Shown here: positions 27,300-35,613 of the stretch, piece after piece
Layout: each line of letters begins with the position of its first letter
Position numbering within the stretch: position 1 is the stretch's first letter
The notes under the pieces: model-generated
The model's input: the letters and a program-made list of their open reading frames with translations, nothing else
Databases searched by the model: none
Told to the model about the DNA's origin: nothing
Program-made: the position numbers and the translations under genes
NCBI GenBank assembly: GCA_036675815.1
Contig: JAKFEE010000005.1
Location: 1 to 64,000 of the forward strand
DNA: 64,000 nucleotides
Origin: JAKFEE01 sp036675815
Lineage (GTDB): Bacteria; Pseudomonadota; Alphaproteobacteria; Rhodospirillales; Magnetospirillaceae
Direction of reading: 5' to 3'

Positions 27300-28844
27300 A
27301 TGCTGCTTCTGCACCATTACCTGCGTGATTCCGCCGCTCGTTTCGGCGGCAAGCCGGCGCTGATCGTCGGCACCCAGAGCCACAGCTTCGCCGAGATCGA
27401 TCGGTGCAGCGACCAACTCGCCTGCGCCTTGCAGCGCGTCGGCGTCCGGCGCGGCGACCGCGTTGGCGTGATGCTGGAGAACTCGGCCGAGATGGTGATC
27501 GGCCTGTGGGCCGCTTTGAAGGCCGGCGCGGTGTTCATCCCGATCAACCACGCCACCAAGGCCGACAAGCTGGCGTTCCTGCTGGAGGACTCAGGCGCCG
27601 CCGTTCTCGTCGCCCCGACCTCGCTGCGCCAACGCGTACGGTCGGCAACCGCCGATCTGGCGACGCTGAAGGACATCATCTGGGCGGGCGAAGCGCCGGG
27701 GCCGGGCGCGCTGCACCTGTCGGCGATTCTGGCGGGGCCGCACGATGCGCCGCAGGATCCTCAGCTCATCGACCAGGACCTGTGCCTGATCATCTACACC
27801 TCCGGCTCGACCGGCAAGCCGAAGGGCGTGATGATGAGCCACCGCAACATTTGTCACAACGTGTGGTCGATCTCGATCTATCTCGGCAACGTCCCCGAGG
27901 ACGTGGTGCTGTGCGCCCTGCCCCTGTCGTTCGACTACGGCCTGTTCCAGGTGCTGACCGGGGCGCGCATCGGGTTCACCGTCGTGCTCGAGCGTTCGTT
28001 CACTTTCCCCGCCGACGTGCTCAAGCGCATCGGCGAACACAAGGTGACCGGCCTGCCCGGCGTGCCGACCATCTTCGCCACCATGCTGCAGCTTGCGCCC
28101 TTCGACGGGCTGGACCTGTCGTCGCTGCGCTATCTGACCAATACCGCCGCTTCGTTGCCGCCGGCCCATATCCGCCGGCTGCGCCGGCTGCTGCCGCAGG
28201 CGACCATCTTTTCGATGTTCGGCCTGACCGAATGCACCCGCGTCGGCTATCTCGACCCGGGCAAGATCGACCGCAAGCCGACCTCGGTCGGCCGGGCCAT
28301 GCCCAATACCGAAGCCTACGTCGTCGACGACGACGGCCGCAGGCTCGGCCCCGACGCGATCGGCGAACTGGTGGTGCGCGGCGCCAGCGTGATGCGCGGC
28401 TATTGGCGGAGCCCTGAGGAGACGGCGCAGGCGTTGCGCGACGGCGACATCCCCGGCGAGAAGGTACTCCATACCGGCGATCTGTTCCGCATGGATGCGG
28501 ACGGCGACCTTTATTTCGTCGGGCGCAAGGACGACGTGTTCAAATGCCGCGGCGAGAAGGTGAGCCCCAAGGAGGTCGAGAACGTCCTCTACGAGCTGGA
28601 GGCCGTCGGCGAGGCCGCGGTGATCGGCGTGGCCGACGACATCGACGGCGCCGCCGTCAAGGTGTTCGTGCGCATCCGCGACGGCCATCGCCTGACCGAG
28701 CAGGCGGTGCGACAGCACTGCCGCAGCCGCCTCGAGCCGCAGTTGGTGCCCAGATACGTCGAGTTCCGCGCCGAGCTGCCGAAGACGGACTCGGGCAAGA
28801 TCACCAAGACACCGTTGCGCGCCGCCGGCGCCACCGCCCCATAG
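27300..28844 (+). CDS. AMP-forming acyl/aminoacyl ligase, probably ACP-loading
   Basis: Adenylate-forming enzyme of 514 residues. Core motifs: LIIYTSGSTGKPKGVMMSHR, FDYGLFQVLTGARIG, MFGLTECTRVGYLDPGK, VLHTGDLFRMDADGDLYFVG RKDD, and the catalytic lysine near the C-terminus in KTDSGKITKTPLRA. It resembles the stand-alone ligases of exosortase-A loci (TIGR03098) and free-standing NRPS adenylation domains. With an ACP gene 6 bases upstream it probably activates a carboxylic acid and transfers it to that ACP. The substrate is not predictable from the sequence by eye. GAGG lies 5 bases before the ATG. Confidence 0.85.
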   Translation: MLLLHHYLRDSAARFGGKPALIVGTQSHSFAEIDRCSDQLACALQRVGVRRGDRVGVMLENSAEMVIGLWAALKAGAVFIPINHATKADKLAFLLEDSGAAVLVAPTSLRQRVRSATADLATLKDIIWAGEAPGPGALHLSAILAGPHDAPQDPQLIDQDLCLIIYTSGSTGKPKGVMMSHRNICHNVWSISIYLGNVPEDVVLCALPLSFDYGLFQVLTGARIGFTVVLERSFTFPADVLKRIGEHKVTGLPGVPTIFATMLQLAPFDGLDLSSLRYLTNTAASLPPAHIRRLRRLLPQATIFSMFGLTECTRVGYLDPGKIDRKPTSVGRAMPNTEAYVVDDDGRRLGPDAIGELVVRGASVMRGYWRSPEETAQALRDGDIPGEKVLHTGDLFRMDADGDLYFVGRKDDVFKCRGEKVSPKEVENVLYELEAVGEAAVIGVADDIDGAAVKVFVRIRDGHRLTEQAVRQHCRSRLEPQLVPRYVEFRAELPKTDSGKITKTPLRAAGATAP

Positions 28845-28862
28845 CCGGAAGGGAGGCAATGT

Positions 28863-30899
28863 ATGTGCGGCATCGCCGGCATCCTGGCGGGGGCTTCGGC
28901 GCCGCCGGCCACGCTGGAGGAACTGCGGTCGATGATGGCCCTGCAGGCCCACCGCGGGCCGGACGGCCAGGGCATCTACCGTGATGAGCGGCTGGCACTC
29001 GGCCACGTCCGCTTGAGCTTGATCGATCTGGCCGGCGGCTTTCAGCCGGTGCGCAATGACGACGGCACGGTGTGGCTGAGCTTCAACGGCGAGATCTTCA
29101 ACTACATCGAGCTGCGCCGCCAGTTGATCGCCGCCGGCCATCGCTTCTATACCGAGGGCGACTCCGAGGTCATCGTCCAGGCCTACGAGCGCTGGGGCGC
29201 CGACGCCTGGGCCAAGCTCAACGGCCAGTTCGCCTTCGCCCTGTGGGACACACGCAGCCGCCAACTGTGGCTGGTGCGCGATCGCCTCGGCATTCTGCCG
29301 TTGCACTATGCGGTGGTCGGCGATCGCCTGCTGTTCGCCTCGGAGGCCAAGGCCCTGTTCGCCGGCGGCAGACTGTCGCCGCGGTTCGATGCCGCAGGGC
29401 TGGCCGAGGCCTTCACCTGCTGGTCGGCCAGCGCCCCGACCACGGTGTTCGCCGGCATCCGTAGCGTGCGGCCGGCCACGGCCCTGCGCTTCGACGCGGC
29501 GCTACGCCCGACCGAGGTTCACTATTGGCAGCCCCACCCTGGCGATGTCTACGGCGCCATGACCATGGACGAGGCGGTCGAGGCGCTGGAGGAAAAGCTG
29601 TCGCAGGCGGTAGCCCTGCGCCTGCGTGCCGACGTGCCGGTCGGCTGCTACGTCAGCGGCGGCCTCGATTCCAGCGTCATCGCCGACATGGCGCGCGGCC
29701 GAGTCGGCGCGACCATGCAGACCTTCGCCATCCGCTTCGCCGATCCCCGTTACGACGAGGGCGTCGAACAGCGGCTGGCGGTGCGGCATCTCGGCACCAG
29801 CCATCACGAGGTGATGGCCGACGGCGCCGCCATCCGCGCCGCCCTCAGCGATGTCGTCTGGCATTGCGAAACGCCGCTGCTGCGCACGTCGCCGGTACCC
29901 TTGTACCTGCTGTCGGGCCTGGTCCAGCAGACGGGCATCAAGACGGTGATGACCGGCGAGGGCGCCGACGAGTTCCTGGCCGGCTACACCATCTTCAAGG
30001 AAGACGAGATCCGCCGCTTCTGGGCCCGCCAGCCACGATCGCATGTCCGGCCGGCCCTGCTGGGGCGCATTCACCACTACATCGGCGGTGCCGACGCGCG
30101 GGCCAACCGGTTGTGGCAGGAGTTCTTCGCCAAGGGCCTGGAGGATACCGGCCACCCGTTCTATTCGCACCTCATCCGCTGGCAGAACACCGCCTGGACC
30201 ATTCGCCTGCTCGACGGAGCGGGGCGCCAAGGCTTCGACCTTGCCGCGCTGATGGACCGGTTGGCGGCGACGATGCCGCCCGGCTGGCAGGACTGGGATG
30301 CGCTGACCCGGGCGCAGTGGATCGAGGTGGCTACCTTCCTGTCGCCCTATCTGCTGGCCTGCCAGGGCGATCGGGTGGCCATGGCCCATGGCGTCGAGGC
30401 ACGCTATCCGTTCCTCGATCCCGAAGTGGTGGACCTCGCCTTGGCCCTGCCGCGTCGCCACAAGATGATCGGCCTGCGCGACAAGCTGGCGCTGCGGCGC
30501 CTGGCGGCGCGCCGCCTGCCCGCGGCCCTGTGGAAGCGCCGCAAGCAGCCCTACCGCGCCCCCATCGCCAAGGTGCTCGTCGGCGCCGACGGGGGGGAAT
30601 GGATTCGCCAACTGCTGCGCGACGCCACCGGAGTGATCGACCCCGCCGCCGCCTCGCGCCTGCTGGCCAAGCTGGCGCGGCCGGACGCCCCCACCGCCGC
30701 CGAGCGGGAAGAGATGGGGCTGGTGGGCGTGGTCAGCCTCGGCATCCTCGCCCACCAGTTCGGCCGCGAATTCGCCAGCCGGGCCGGCGTCGCCCGCGCC
30801 ATGCTCGATCGCGCCCCGCTGCACGTGTTCGAGGACCGCCTCGGCCACCTGCGCCCCTCCGCCGCCGTGACCCAAGACCAGTTGAGGCATGCCCCATGA
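28863..30899 (+). CDS. Asparagine synthetase-like class II glutamine amidotransferase
   Basis: Protein of 678 residues. The catalytic Cys2 is exposed after Met removal (MCGIAGILAGAS), and the N-terminal glutaminase domain shows AHRGPDGQGIYRDERLALGH and SFNGEIFNYIELR. The PP-loop of the synthetase domain is CYVSGGLDSSVIADMARG (serine at about 264), followed by GEGADEFLAGY and HGVEARYPFLDPEVVDLALA. It is about 50 residues longer than typical AsnB. It could amidate free aspartate, but its place in an ACP-ligase cassette suggests amidation of a tethered or otherwise activated acid, as in beta-lactam and capsule pathways. The stop overlaps the next start by four bases. Confidence 0.85.
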   Translation: MCGIAGILAGASAPPATLEELRSMMALQAHRGPDGQGIYRDERLALGHVRLSLIDLAGGFQPVRNDDGTVWLSFNGEIFNYIELRRQLIAAGHRFYTEGDSEVIVQAYERWGADAWAKLNGQFAFALWDTRSRQLWLVRDRLGILPLHYAVVGDRLLFASEAKALFAGGRLSPRFDAAGLAEAFTCWSASAPTTVFAGIRSVRPATALRFDAALRPTEVHYWQPHPGDVYGAMTMDEAVEALEEKLSQAVALRLRADVPVGCYVSGGLDSSVIADMARGRVGATMQTFAIRFADPRYDEGVEQRLAVRHLGTSHHEVMADGAAIRAALSDVVWHCETPLLRTSPVPLYLLSGLVQQTGIKTVMTGEGADEFLAGYTIFKEDEIRRFWARQPRSHVRPALLGRIHHYIGGADARANRLWQEFFAKGLEDTGHPFYSHLIRWQNTAWTIRLLDGAGRQGFDLAALMDRLAATMPPGWQDWDALTRAQWIEVATFLSPYLLACQGDRVAMAHGVEARYPFLDPEVVDLALALPRRHKMIGLRDKLALRRLAARRLPAALWKRRKQPYRAPIAKVLVGADGGEWIRQLLRDATGVIDPAAASRLLAKLARPDAPTAAEREEMGLVGVVSLGILAHQFGREFASRAGVARAMLDRAPLHVFEDRLGHLRPSAAVTQDQLRHAP

Positions 30900-31936
30900 A
30901 TTCAGCCCATCCACCCATGCCGACCGTTGCCGCTCGGTTCGGCCGTGAGGCCCTTGCCCTCGACTGCGCCGCCGAAACCGATCGGATCAAGCGCTTCATG
31001 ATCGACATGTTGACCCGCAGCCTGAGCCGCCGAGGGCTGGTCGTGGGCGTCAGCGGCGGCATAGACTCGGCGGTTTGCGCCACGCTCGCCACCCGTGCCC
31101 TCGGCCGCGAACGCGTCTTCGGCCTGCTGATGCCCGAGCGCGACGGCACCGACAGCGCCACCGAGCGCGGCCGGAACCTGTGCGAGACACTCGGCATCCG
31201 GTACGCCGTCGAGGATATCTCACCGGCCTTGGAGGCGATGGGCTGCTATCGGCGCCGCGACGCCGCCATTCGCACGCTGTTCCCGGACTATGGCGAGCAG
31301 TGGCGCAACAAGATCGTCCTCGCCCGCTCCGACGGCGACGGCCTGCCGTACTTCCAGCTTGTGGTCGAGGATCCCGACGGCCAGCGCAGCACCAAGCGCA
31401 TGCCGCTCGAGGTCTATCTGCAAGTGGTGGCGGCGACCAACTTCAAGCAGCGCATCCGCAAGAACCTCGAATACTATCATGGTGAACGCCTGAACTATGC
31501 GGTGGTCGGCACGCCAAACCGGCTGGAATACGAACTCGGCTTCTTCGTGCGTGGCGGCGACGGCCTCGCCGATCTCAAGCCGATCGCGCATCTGTACAAG
31601 AGCCAGGTCTACGCCCTGGCCGCCCATCTGGGCGTGCCCGAGGAAATCCAGCGCCAGACGCCGAGCACCGACACCTACAGCCTGCCGCAAACCCAGGAAG
31701 AGTTCTATTTCGGCCAATCCTACGAGGTCACCGATCTGCTCCTCTACGCCGATGCGCATCGCGTCCCGGCCGAGGCGGTGGCCGCCCTGCTCGGCGTGAG
31801 CCCGCCCGAGGTGGAAGCGGCGTGGCGCGGCTTCGTCGGCAAACGCAAGATGGCCCAGCGGACCCTGCGCGACGCCTATGTGATCGACGACAAGAATGCG
31901 GAGCTGGAGCTCCGCGCTCCGGGTAAACCGTCATAG
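30896..31936 (+). CDS. NAD-synthetase-like ATP-pyrophosphatase amide ligase
   Basis: Protein of 346 residues in the NadE N-type ATP-PPase family: SGGIDSAVCATLATRALG (serine at about 53), YAVVGTPNRLEYELGFFVRG, GDGLADLKPIAHLYKSQVYA, TPSTDTYSLPQTQEEFYF. Compared with ammonia-dependent NadE (~270 residues) there are roughly 40 extra residues around 112-150 (ARSDGDGLPYFQLVVEDPDG onward) and the usual KR...PP C-terminus is absent. It may make an amide other than NAD; true NAD synthesis remains possible. The ATG overlaps the amidotransferase stop. The last codons, encoding NAELELRAPGKPS, lie inside a family-2 palindromic repeat, so the native C-terminus has been replaced or extended. Confidence 0.75.
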   Translation: MNSAHPPMPTVAARFGREALALDCAAETDRIKRFMIDMLTRSLSRRGLVVGVSGGIDSAVCATLATRALGRERVFGLLMPERDGTDSATERGRNLCETLGIRYAVEDISPALEAMGCYRRRDAAIRTLFPDYGEQWRNKIVLARSDGDGLPYFQLVVEDPDGQRSTKRMPLEVYLQVVAATNFKQRIRKNLEYYHGERLNYAVVGTPNRLEYELGFFVRGGDGLADLKPIAHLYKSQVYALAAHLGVPEEIQRQTPSTDTYSLPQTQEEFYFGQSYEVTDLLLYADAHRVPAEAVAALLGVSPPEVEAAWRGFVGKRKMAQRTLRDAYVIDDKNAELELRAPGKPS

Positions 31937-31958
31937 GAGCGCGGAGTTCCAGCTCCGC
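31897..31958. repeat. Family-2 element with arms in permuted order, invading a gene end
   Basis: TGCGGAGCTGGAGCTCCGCG...CTCC (31897-31920) followed by GGAGCGCGGAGTTCCAGCTC...CGC (31936-31958). The arm order is opposite to the other copies. The first arm is translated as the tail of the NAD-synthetase-like protein; the TAG stop touches the second arm. Confidence 0.8.
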
Positions 31959-32003
31959 TCCGCGTGACGAGCCGATTGCACTGGCTGCGAAACCGCGATA
32001 GCC

Positions 32004-32025
32004 TGACTGAATGATCGTTCAGTCA
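32004..32025. promoter_or_regulatory. TetR-type operator palindrome, site 1
   Basis: A 22-bp dyad starting TGACTGAATGATCGTTCAGT and ending CA, with only one mismatched pair. It lies 15 bases before the SDR start in the SDR-tetR operon and is 20/22 identical to the palindrome at 51245-51266. The inner TGAATGA/TCATTCA type resembles fatty-acid FadR (TetR family) operators in Bacillus. Confidence 0.7.
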
Positions 32026-32039
32026 GTCAGGGGTCGGGC

Positions 32040-32837
32040 ATGAGCAGCATTGGCGAAGCGAAGCCTTTGGCCGGACGGCATGCCGTCATCACCGGCGGCG
32101 GCCGCGGCATCGGCGCCATCGTCGCCGAGACCTTGGCCCGCCTGGGCGCCGACGTCACCGTCGTCGGCCGCAAGCCCGGGCCGCTGGAAGAACGCGCCGC
32201 GGCCATCCGCGCCGCCCACGGCGTCAAGGCGGCCGCCGAAGTCATCGACCTCGCCGACCCCGCCGCCATCGACAGCGGCTTCCGCCGCGCCGGCGAACGG
32301 CTAGGGCCACCGGCGATCCTGGTCAACAACGCCGGGGTGGCCCTAGCCGCCCCCTTCCATAAAACCGACCTGGCGCTGTGGAAACAGGTGATGGACGTCG
32401 ACCTCACCGCGGTGTTCCTGTGCACGCGCCAGGTGCTCGATGGCATGCGCCAGGCCGGGTGGGGGCGCATCGTCTCCGTCGCCTCGACCGCCGGCCATAC
32501 CGGCTATCCCTACGTCACCGCCTATTGCGCGGCCAAGCACGGGGTCATCGGCCTGACCCGGGCGCTGTCGCGCGAGCTGGCCAAATCGCCGATCACCGTC
32601 AACGCGGTGTGCCCGGGGTACACCGACACCGACATCGTCGGCGATGCCCTCGACAACATCGCGGCGAAAACCGGGCGCAGTCGCGACCAGGCCCTGGCCG
32701 AGCTGGTGGCGCACAATCCGCAGGGCCGGCTGGTGCAGCCCACCGAGGTCGCCGAGGCGGTGGCGTGGCTGTGCCTGCCCTCCTCCGCCGCGATCACCGG
32801 ACAGAGCATCATGGTCGCCGGCGGCGAGCTGATGTAA
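32040..32837 (+). CDS. Short-chain dehydrogenase/reductase
   Basis: NAD(P)-dependent SDR of 265 residues. Cofactor motif HAVITGGGRGIGAIVAETLA, NNAGVALAAPF, catalytic Ser in RIVSVASTAGHTGY and YxxxK as YVTAYCAAKHGVIGLTRALS; C-terminal CPGYTDTDIVG and SIMVAGGELM. It is close to 3-hydroxyacyl-CoA, 3-oxoacyl-ACP or 3-hydroxybutyrate dehydrogenases. It is 9 bases upstream of the tetR gene, so the two form an operon under the palindrome at 32004. Shared regulation with the CoA-ester operon at 51.2 kb suggests oxidation of a 3-hydroxyacyl- or ring-hydroxyacyl-CoA. Confidence 0.86.
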   Translation: MSSIGEAKPLAGRHAVITGGGRGIGAIVAETLARLGADVTVVGRKPGPLEERAAAIRAAHGVKAAAEVIDLADPAAIDSGFRRAGERLGPPAILVNNAGVALAAPFHKTDLALWKQVMDVDLTAVFLCTRQVLDGMRQAGWGRIVSVASTAGHTGYPYVTAYCAAKHGVIGLTRALSRELAKSPITVNAVCPGYTDTDIVGDALDNIAAKTGRSRDQALAELVAHNPQGRLVQPTEVAEAVAWLCLPSSAAITGQSIMVAGGELM

Positions 32838-32846
32838 GGAAGGCGC

Positions 32847-33515
32847 ATGGCCAACACCATCATCCCCGAAATCAAGAGCCAGGTCACCGACGAGGTCCTG
32901 GTGCAGCGCCGGCGCCAGCAGATCGTCGACGCCGCCGTCGAGCTGTTCTCCAGCCAGGGCTACTACCGCACCACGGTGCAGGAGGTGGCGCGCAAGGCCG
33001 GGGTCAGCACCGGGTTGATCTATCAGTACGTCCAGGACAAGGAAGACATCCTGCTGCTGTCGATCCTCGACATCATCGATTCCTATCAGCAGGAAATCCC
33101 GGCGGCATTGGCCGGAGTCGAGGACCCGCTGCTGCGCATGCGCGCCGCCCTCGCCGCCTATTGCCGGGTGGTCGACCAGCGCCGGCTGGCCACCTTGCTG
33201 ACCTACCGCTCGGCGCGGTCGCTGTCGTCGGACCGCCGTCAGCTCATCAAGGCGGCTGAACTCGATTCCAACCGGCTGATCGCCGACTGCATCCGCGCCT
33301 GCATCGATGCCGGCCTGTTCGAGCCGGTGGACGTCGACTTCATCACCTATCAGTTGGTGATGTTCGCCCACACCTGGGCGCTCAAACACTGGCGGCTGGC
33401 CGAGCAGTACTCGCTCAACGACTATGTGGAGAAGGGATTCCGCCTATACCTGCATGCTTGTTTGACCGAGGCGGGCTGGCGGCATTTCCGCCTGATGTTC
33501 CCCTCCGCGGCCTGA
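32847..33515 (+). CDS. TetR family regulator, FadR(YsiA)-like
   Basis: Regulator of 222 residues. The N-terminal helix-turn-helix (about 20-65) reads QIVDAAVELFSSQGYYRTTV, QEVARKAGVSTGLIYQYVQD KEDILL; the rest is an all-helical ligand-binding domain with TetR_C features (YRSARSLSSDRRQLIKAAEL). TetR regulators of acyl-CoA metabolism with the GLIYxYxxxKEDIL segment usually bind acyl-CoAs and palindromes of the TGAATGA-N-TCATTCA type, as found upstream of this operon and of the 51.2-kb operon. The start ATG 32847 follows TAAGGAAGGCGC. A role as local acyl-CoA-responsive repressor is inferred from context. Confidence 0.87.
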   Translation: MANTIIPEIKSQVTDEVLVQRRRQQIVDAAVELFSSQGYYRTTVQEVARKAGVSTGLIYQYVQDKEDILLLSILDIIDSYQQEIPAALAGVEDPLLRMRAALAAYCRVVDQRRLATLLTYRSARSLSSDRRQLIKAAELDSNRLIADCIRACIDAGLFEPVDVDFITYQLVMFAHTWALKHWRLAEQYSLNDYVEKGFRLYLHACLTEAGWRHFRLMFPSAA

Positions 33516-33517
33516 GC

Positions 33518-34177
33518 CTAGGTCCGCCGCTCCGGCCACAGCGAGGCCAGCGCGGCGAGCGCCGCGGCCGCGGGCGGTACCCAGGCGTCGGGGGCGCCCA
33601 TGGCCCACAAGGTGGCACCACTGATGGCGCACCAGAGCACGGGGATGGGCAGCAAGACCCATTTCCAGACTCGCTGGGTCGTGGCAAGCAGGCCGAGCAC
33701 CGCCACCGCCGTCGGGTCGGGGGCAACGGCAAAGACCTCGGCTTGCGCCAGCGGCCGGCCGAACAGCCAGCCCAGCCACGGCTGCACCGCCAGGGCGAAG
33801 ACGAACAGCGCCAGCCCAAGGTGATGCCCCCTCGACGCAAACCGCAGCCGGCCGGCGATGGTGCCGACCACCATGAGCAGGGCCGCCTCGACGATCAATA
33901 ATATCGCGAGGTAGCGAGCCGCCCAGTTGATCGTGGCATAGCGCGCCAGCAGAAAGCTCCATGCCACCCACAGCAACGCGCCGGCAAGCACGGCGGCGAT
34001 GATGCGACCGCTGTGAGGACCGTCCCGCCACAGCAGTGCCAGAATGGCCACGCCGGCAGCCAGAGCCAGCAGGTGCCACGGCCACAGGGCGGTATTGTGC
34101 AGTTCGAACAGCCGGTAATAAGTCCGCGGGGCGAACATCAGAAGATCGTGGGGCGAATAGGTCCACCACTCGCTCAT
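33518..34177 (-). CDS. DUF6064 family membrane protein
   Basis: Polytopic membrane protein of 219 residues with about six to seven hydrophobic helices. The N-terminal MSEWWTYSPHDLLMFAPRTY and YRLFELHNTALWPWHLLALA, and the later LGLALFVFALAVQPWLGWLFG, are typical of DUF6064 proteins; function is unknown. The start ATG (34175-34177) shares one base with the stop of the upstream aldo/keto reductase (TGATG), so the two are translationally coupled. The gene converges on tetR with only two bases between the stops. Confidence 0.75.
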   Translation of the reverse strand: MSEWWTYSPHDLLMFAPRTYYRLFELHNTALWPWHLLALAAGVAILALLWRDGPHSGRIIAAVLAGALLWVAWSFLLARYATINWAARYLAILLIVEAALLMVVGTIAGRLRFASRGHHLGLALFVFALAVQPWLGWLFGRPLAQAEVFAVAPDPTAVAVLGLLATTQRVWKWVLLPIPVLWCAISGATLWAMGAPDAWVPPAAAALAALASLWPERRT

Positions 34178-35109
34178 CACAGCGCCTCGATGTCGGCGAC
34201 CATGCGCCGCCGCAGCGCCGCATCGGGCAGCGGCGCGTGCCCGGCGGCCATGTTCTCGCGCAGGTGATCGACCCGCGTGGTCGCCGGAATGGCGCAGGTC
34301 ACCGCCGGGTGCGAGACGATGAACTTCAGCAGCGCCTGCGCCCAGCTGCGGCAGCCCAACTCGGCCGCCCACCCCGGCAGCGGCTCGCCGGCAAGCTCGC
34401 GGATCAGCGCTCCCTGCCGGAACGGCCGGTTGACGATGACGCCGATGCCGCGCTCGGCGGCCAAGGGCAGGATTCGTCGTTCGACCTCGCGATCGCGCAC
34501 GTTGTAGGTGATCTGTACGAGGTCGATCGGCTGCTGGCGCATGACCTGCTCGATTTCGCGGTGACGCCGGCCCTCGGAGGTGGTAACGCCGACATAAGGC
34601 AGACGGCGCTCGGCCCTCATGGCGAACAGCGTCGGCAGGTGCGCCTCCCACGACACCAGATTGTGCACCTGCAGCAGGTCGAAACGCCGGATGCCCCAGC
34701 GCCGGCGTGATTGCTCGATCTGAGGCGGTCCGGCGGCGCCCGAGGAGATCCACACCTTGTCGGCCGCAAACAGGGCGGCGGGATGGCTCAGCGTCTTCAG
34801 GCCATGGCCGATGACGTCCTGCGACGATCCGTACATCGGCGACGAGTCGATCAGGCGCCCGCCTTCGGCGAAGAACGCCGCCATCACCCCGGCACACTCC
34901 TCGCGGGCGGCGGGATCATCGCCGACGTTGAAGGTCACCCAGGTGCCGAGCCCGATCACCGGCAGGGCTTCACCCGAGGACGGAACGGGCCGGGTGACGA
35001 TGCCTCCAGGCTCGGCGGTACCCGCCCTGGCCGGCACCAGCGTCGCCGCTCCCCCCGCGGCCATGAGGCGAAGTACGGTCCGGCGGCTGACATGGGAGCG
35101 GCCGGTCAT
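34177..35109 (-). CDS. Tat-exported aldo/keto reductase
   Basis: Protein of 310 residues. A twin-arginine signal (SHVSRRTVLRLMAAGGAATL) precedes a TIM-barrel aldo/keto reductase domain. The catalytic tetrad is visible: Asp and Tyr in GGRLIDSSPMYGSSQDVIG, Lys in AADKVWISSG, His in LLQVHNLVSW. The C-terminal AIPATTRVDHLRENMAAG is the NADPH-site segment. Periplasmic, Tat-exported members occur in proteobacteria; their substrates are mostly unknown. It overlaps the upstream DUF3147 gene (ATGA) and the downstream DUF6064 gene (TGATG), forming a three-gene coupled unit. Confidence 0.86.
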   Translation of the reverse strand: MTGRSHVSRRTVLRLMAAGGAATLVPARAGTAEPGGIVTRPVPSSGEALPVIGLGTWVTFNVGDDPAAREECAGVMAAFFAEGGRLIDSSPMYGSSQDVIGHGLKTLSHPAALFAADKVWISSGAAGPPQIEQSRRRWGIRRFDLLQVHNLVSWEAHLPTLFAMRAERRLPYVGVTTSEGRRHREIEQVMRQQPIDLVQITYNVRDREVERRILPLAAERGIGVIVNRPFRQGALIRELAGEPLPGWAAELGCRSWAQALLKFIVSHPAVTCAIPATTRVDHLRENMAAGHAPLPDAALRRRMVADIEAL

Positions 35110-35459
35110 GGCGTGCCCGCGCCGTTTCGTGCCAGGACGAAGGCCATCGCCGCGTAGAGAGCCATGGTGATGGCGCACCCGCCCGCCAACGCCGGCCACA
35201 GGCCGACCCCGTGGCGGAGCAGCAGCGGCACGATGAGAAGCAGCGGCAGCGAGGGCAAGACGAACCAGAACGTCGCCTGCGAATACGCGGCGATCCGCTG
35301 GACGTCGCCGGTATCGAGCCACAACCAGATCATGGCCAACAACGAGACGAGGGGCAGCGAACCCACCAGCCCACCGACGGTCGGGTTGCGTTGGGCGATC
35401 TCGGAGACGACGGCGACGATCACGCCGGACACAAGGGCCTTGAACAACAGGTAAGCCAT
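35106..35459 (-). CDS. DUF3147 family small membrane protein
   Basis: Membrane protein of 117 residues with four predicted helices. FKALVSGVIVAVVSEIAQRN, VGGLVGSLPLVSLLAMIWLW and TFWFVLPSLPLLLIVPLLLR are the recognisable DUF3147 segments. Function is unknown. The ATG at 35459 has GAGGAG 7 bases upstream and is chosen over the ATG at 35477. It is the first gene of the DUF3147, aldo/keto reductase, DUF6064 unit and diverges from the histidine kinase gene. Confidence 0.75.
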   Translation of the reverse strand: MAYLLFKALVSGVIVAVVSEIAQRNPTVGGLVGSLPLVSLLAMIWLWLDTGDVQRIAAYSQATFWFVLPSLPLLLIVPLLLRHGVGLWPALAGGCAITMALYAAMAFVLARNGAGTP

Positions 35460-35613
35460 GGAGCGGCTCCTCGACATATCGCTCCTACGGAAGTGAGTAC
35501 GCGGTCACGGCGTGTCCAATCTCACGAGATTGCGACCGGCGCCGCTACCGTATGGCCTTCCTAAAAGGTTACAATTACGCTCAAATGTAGTGGTTCGGCG
35601 AGAAGGGGTGAAG

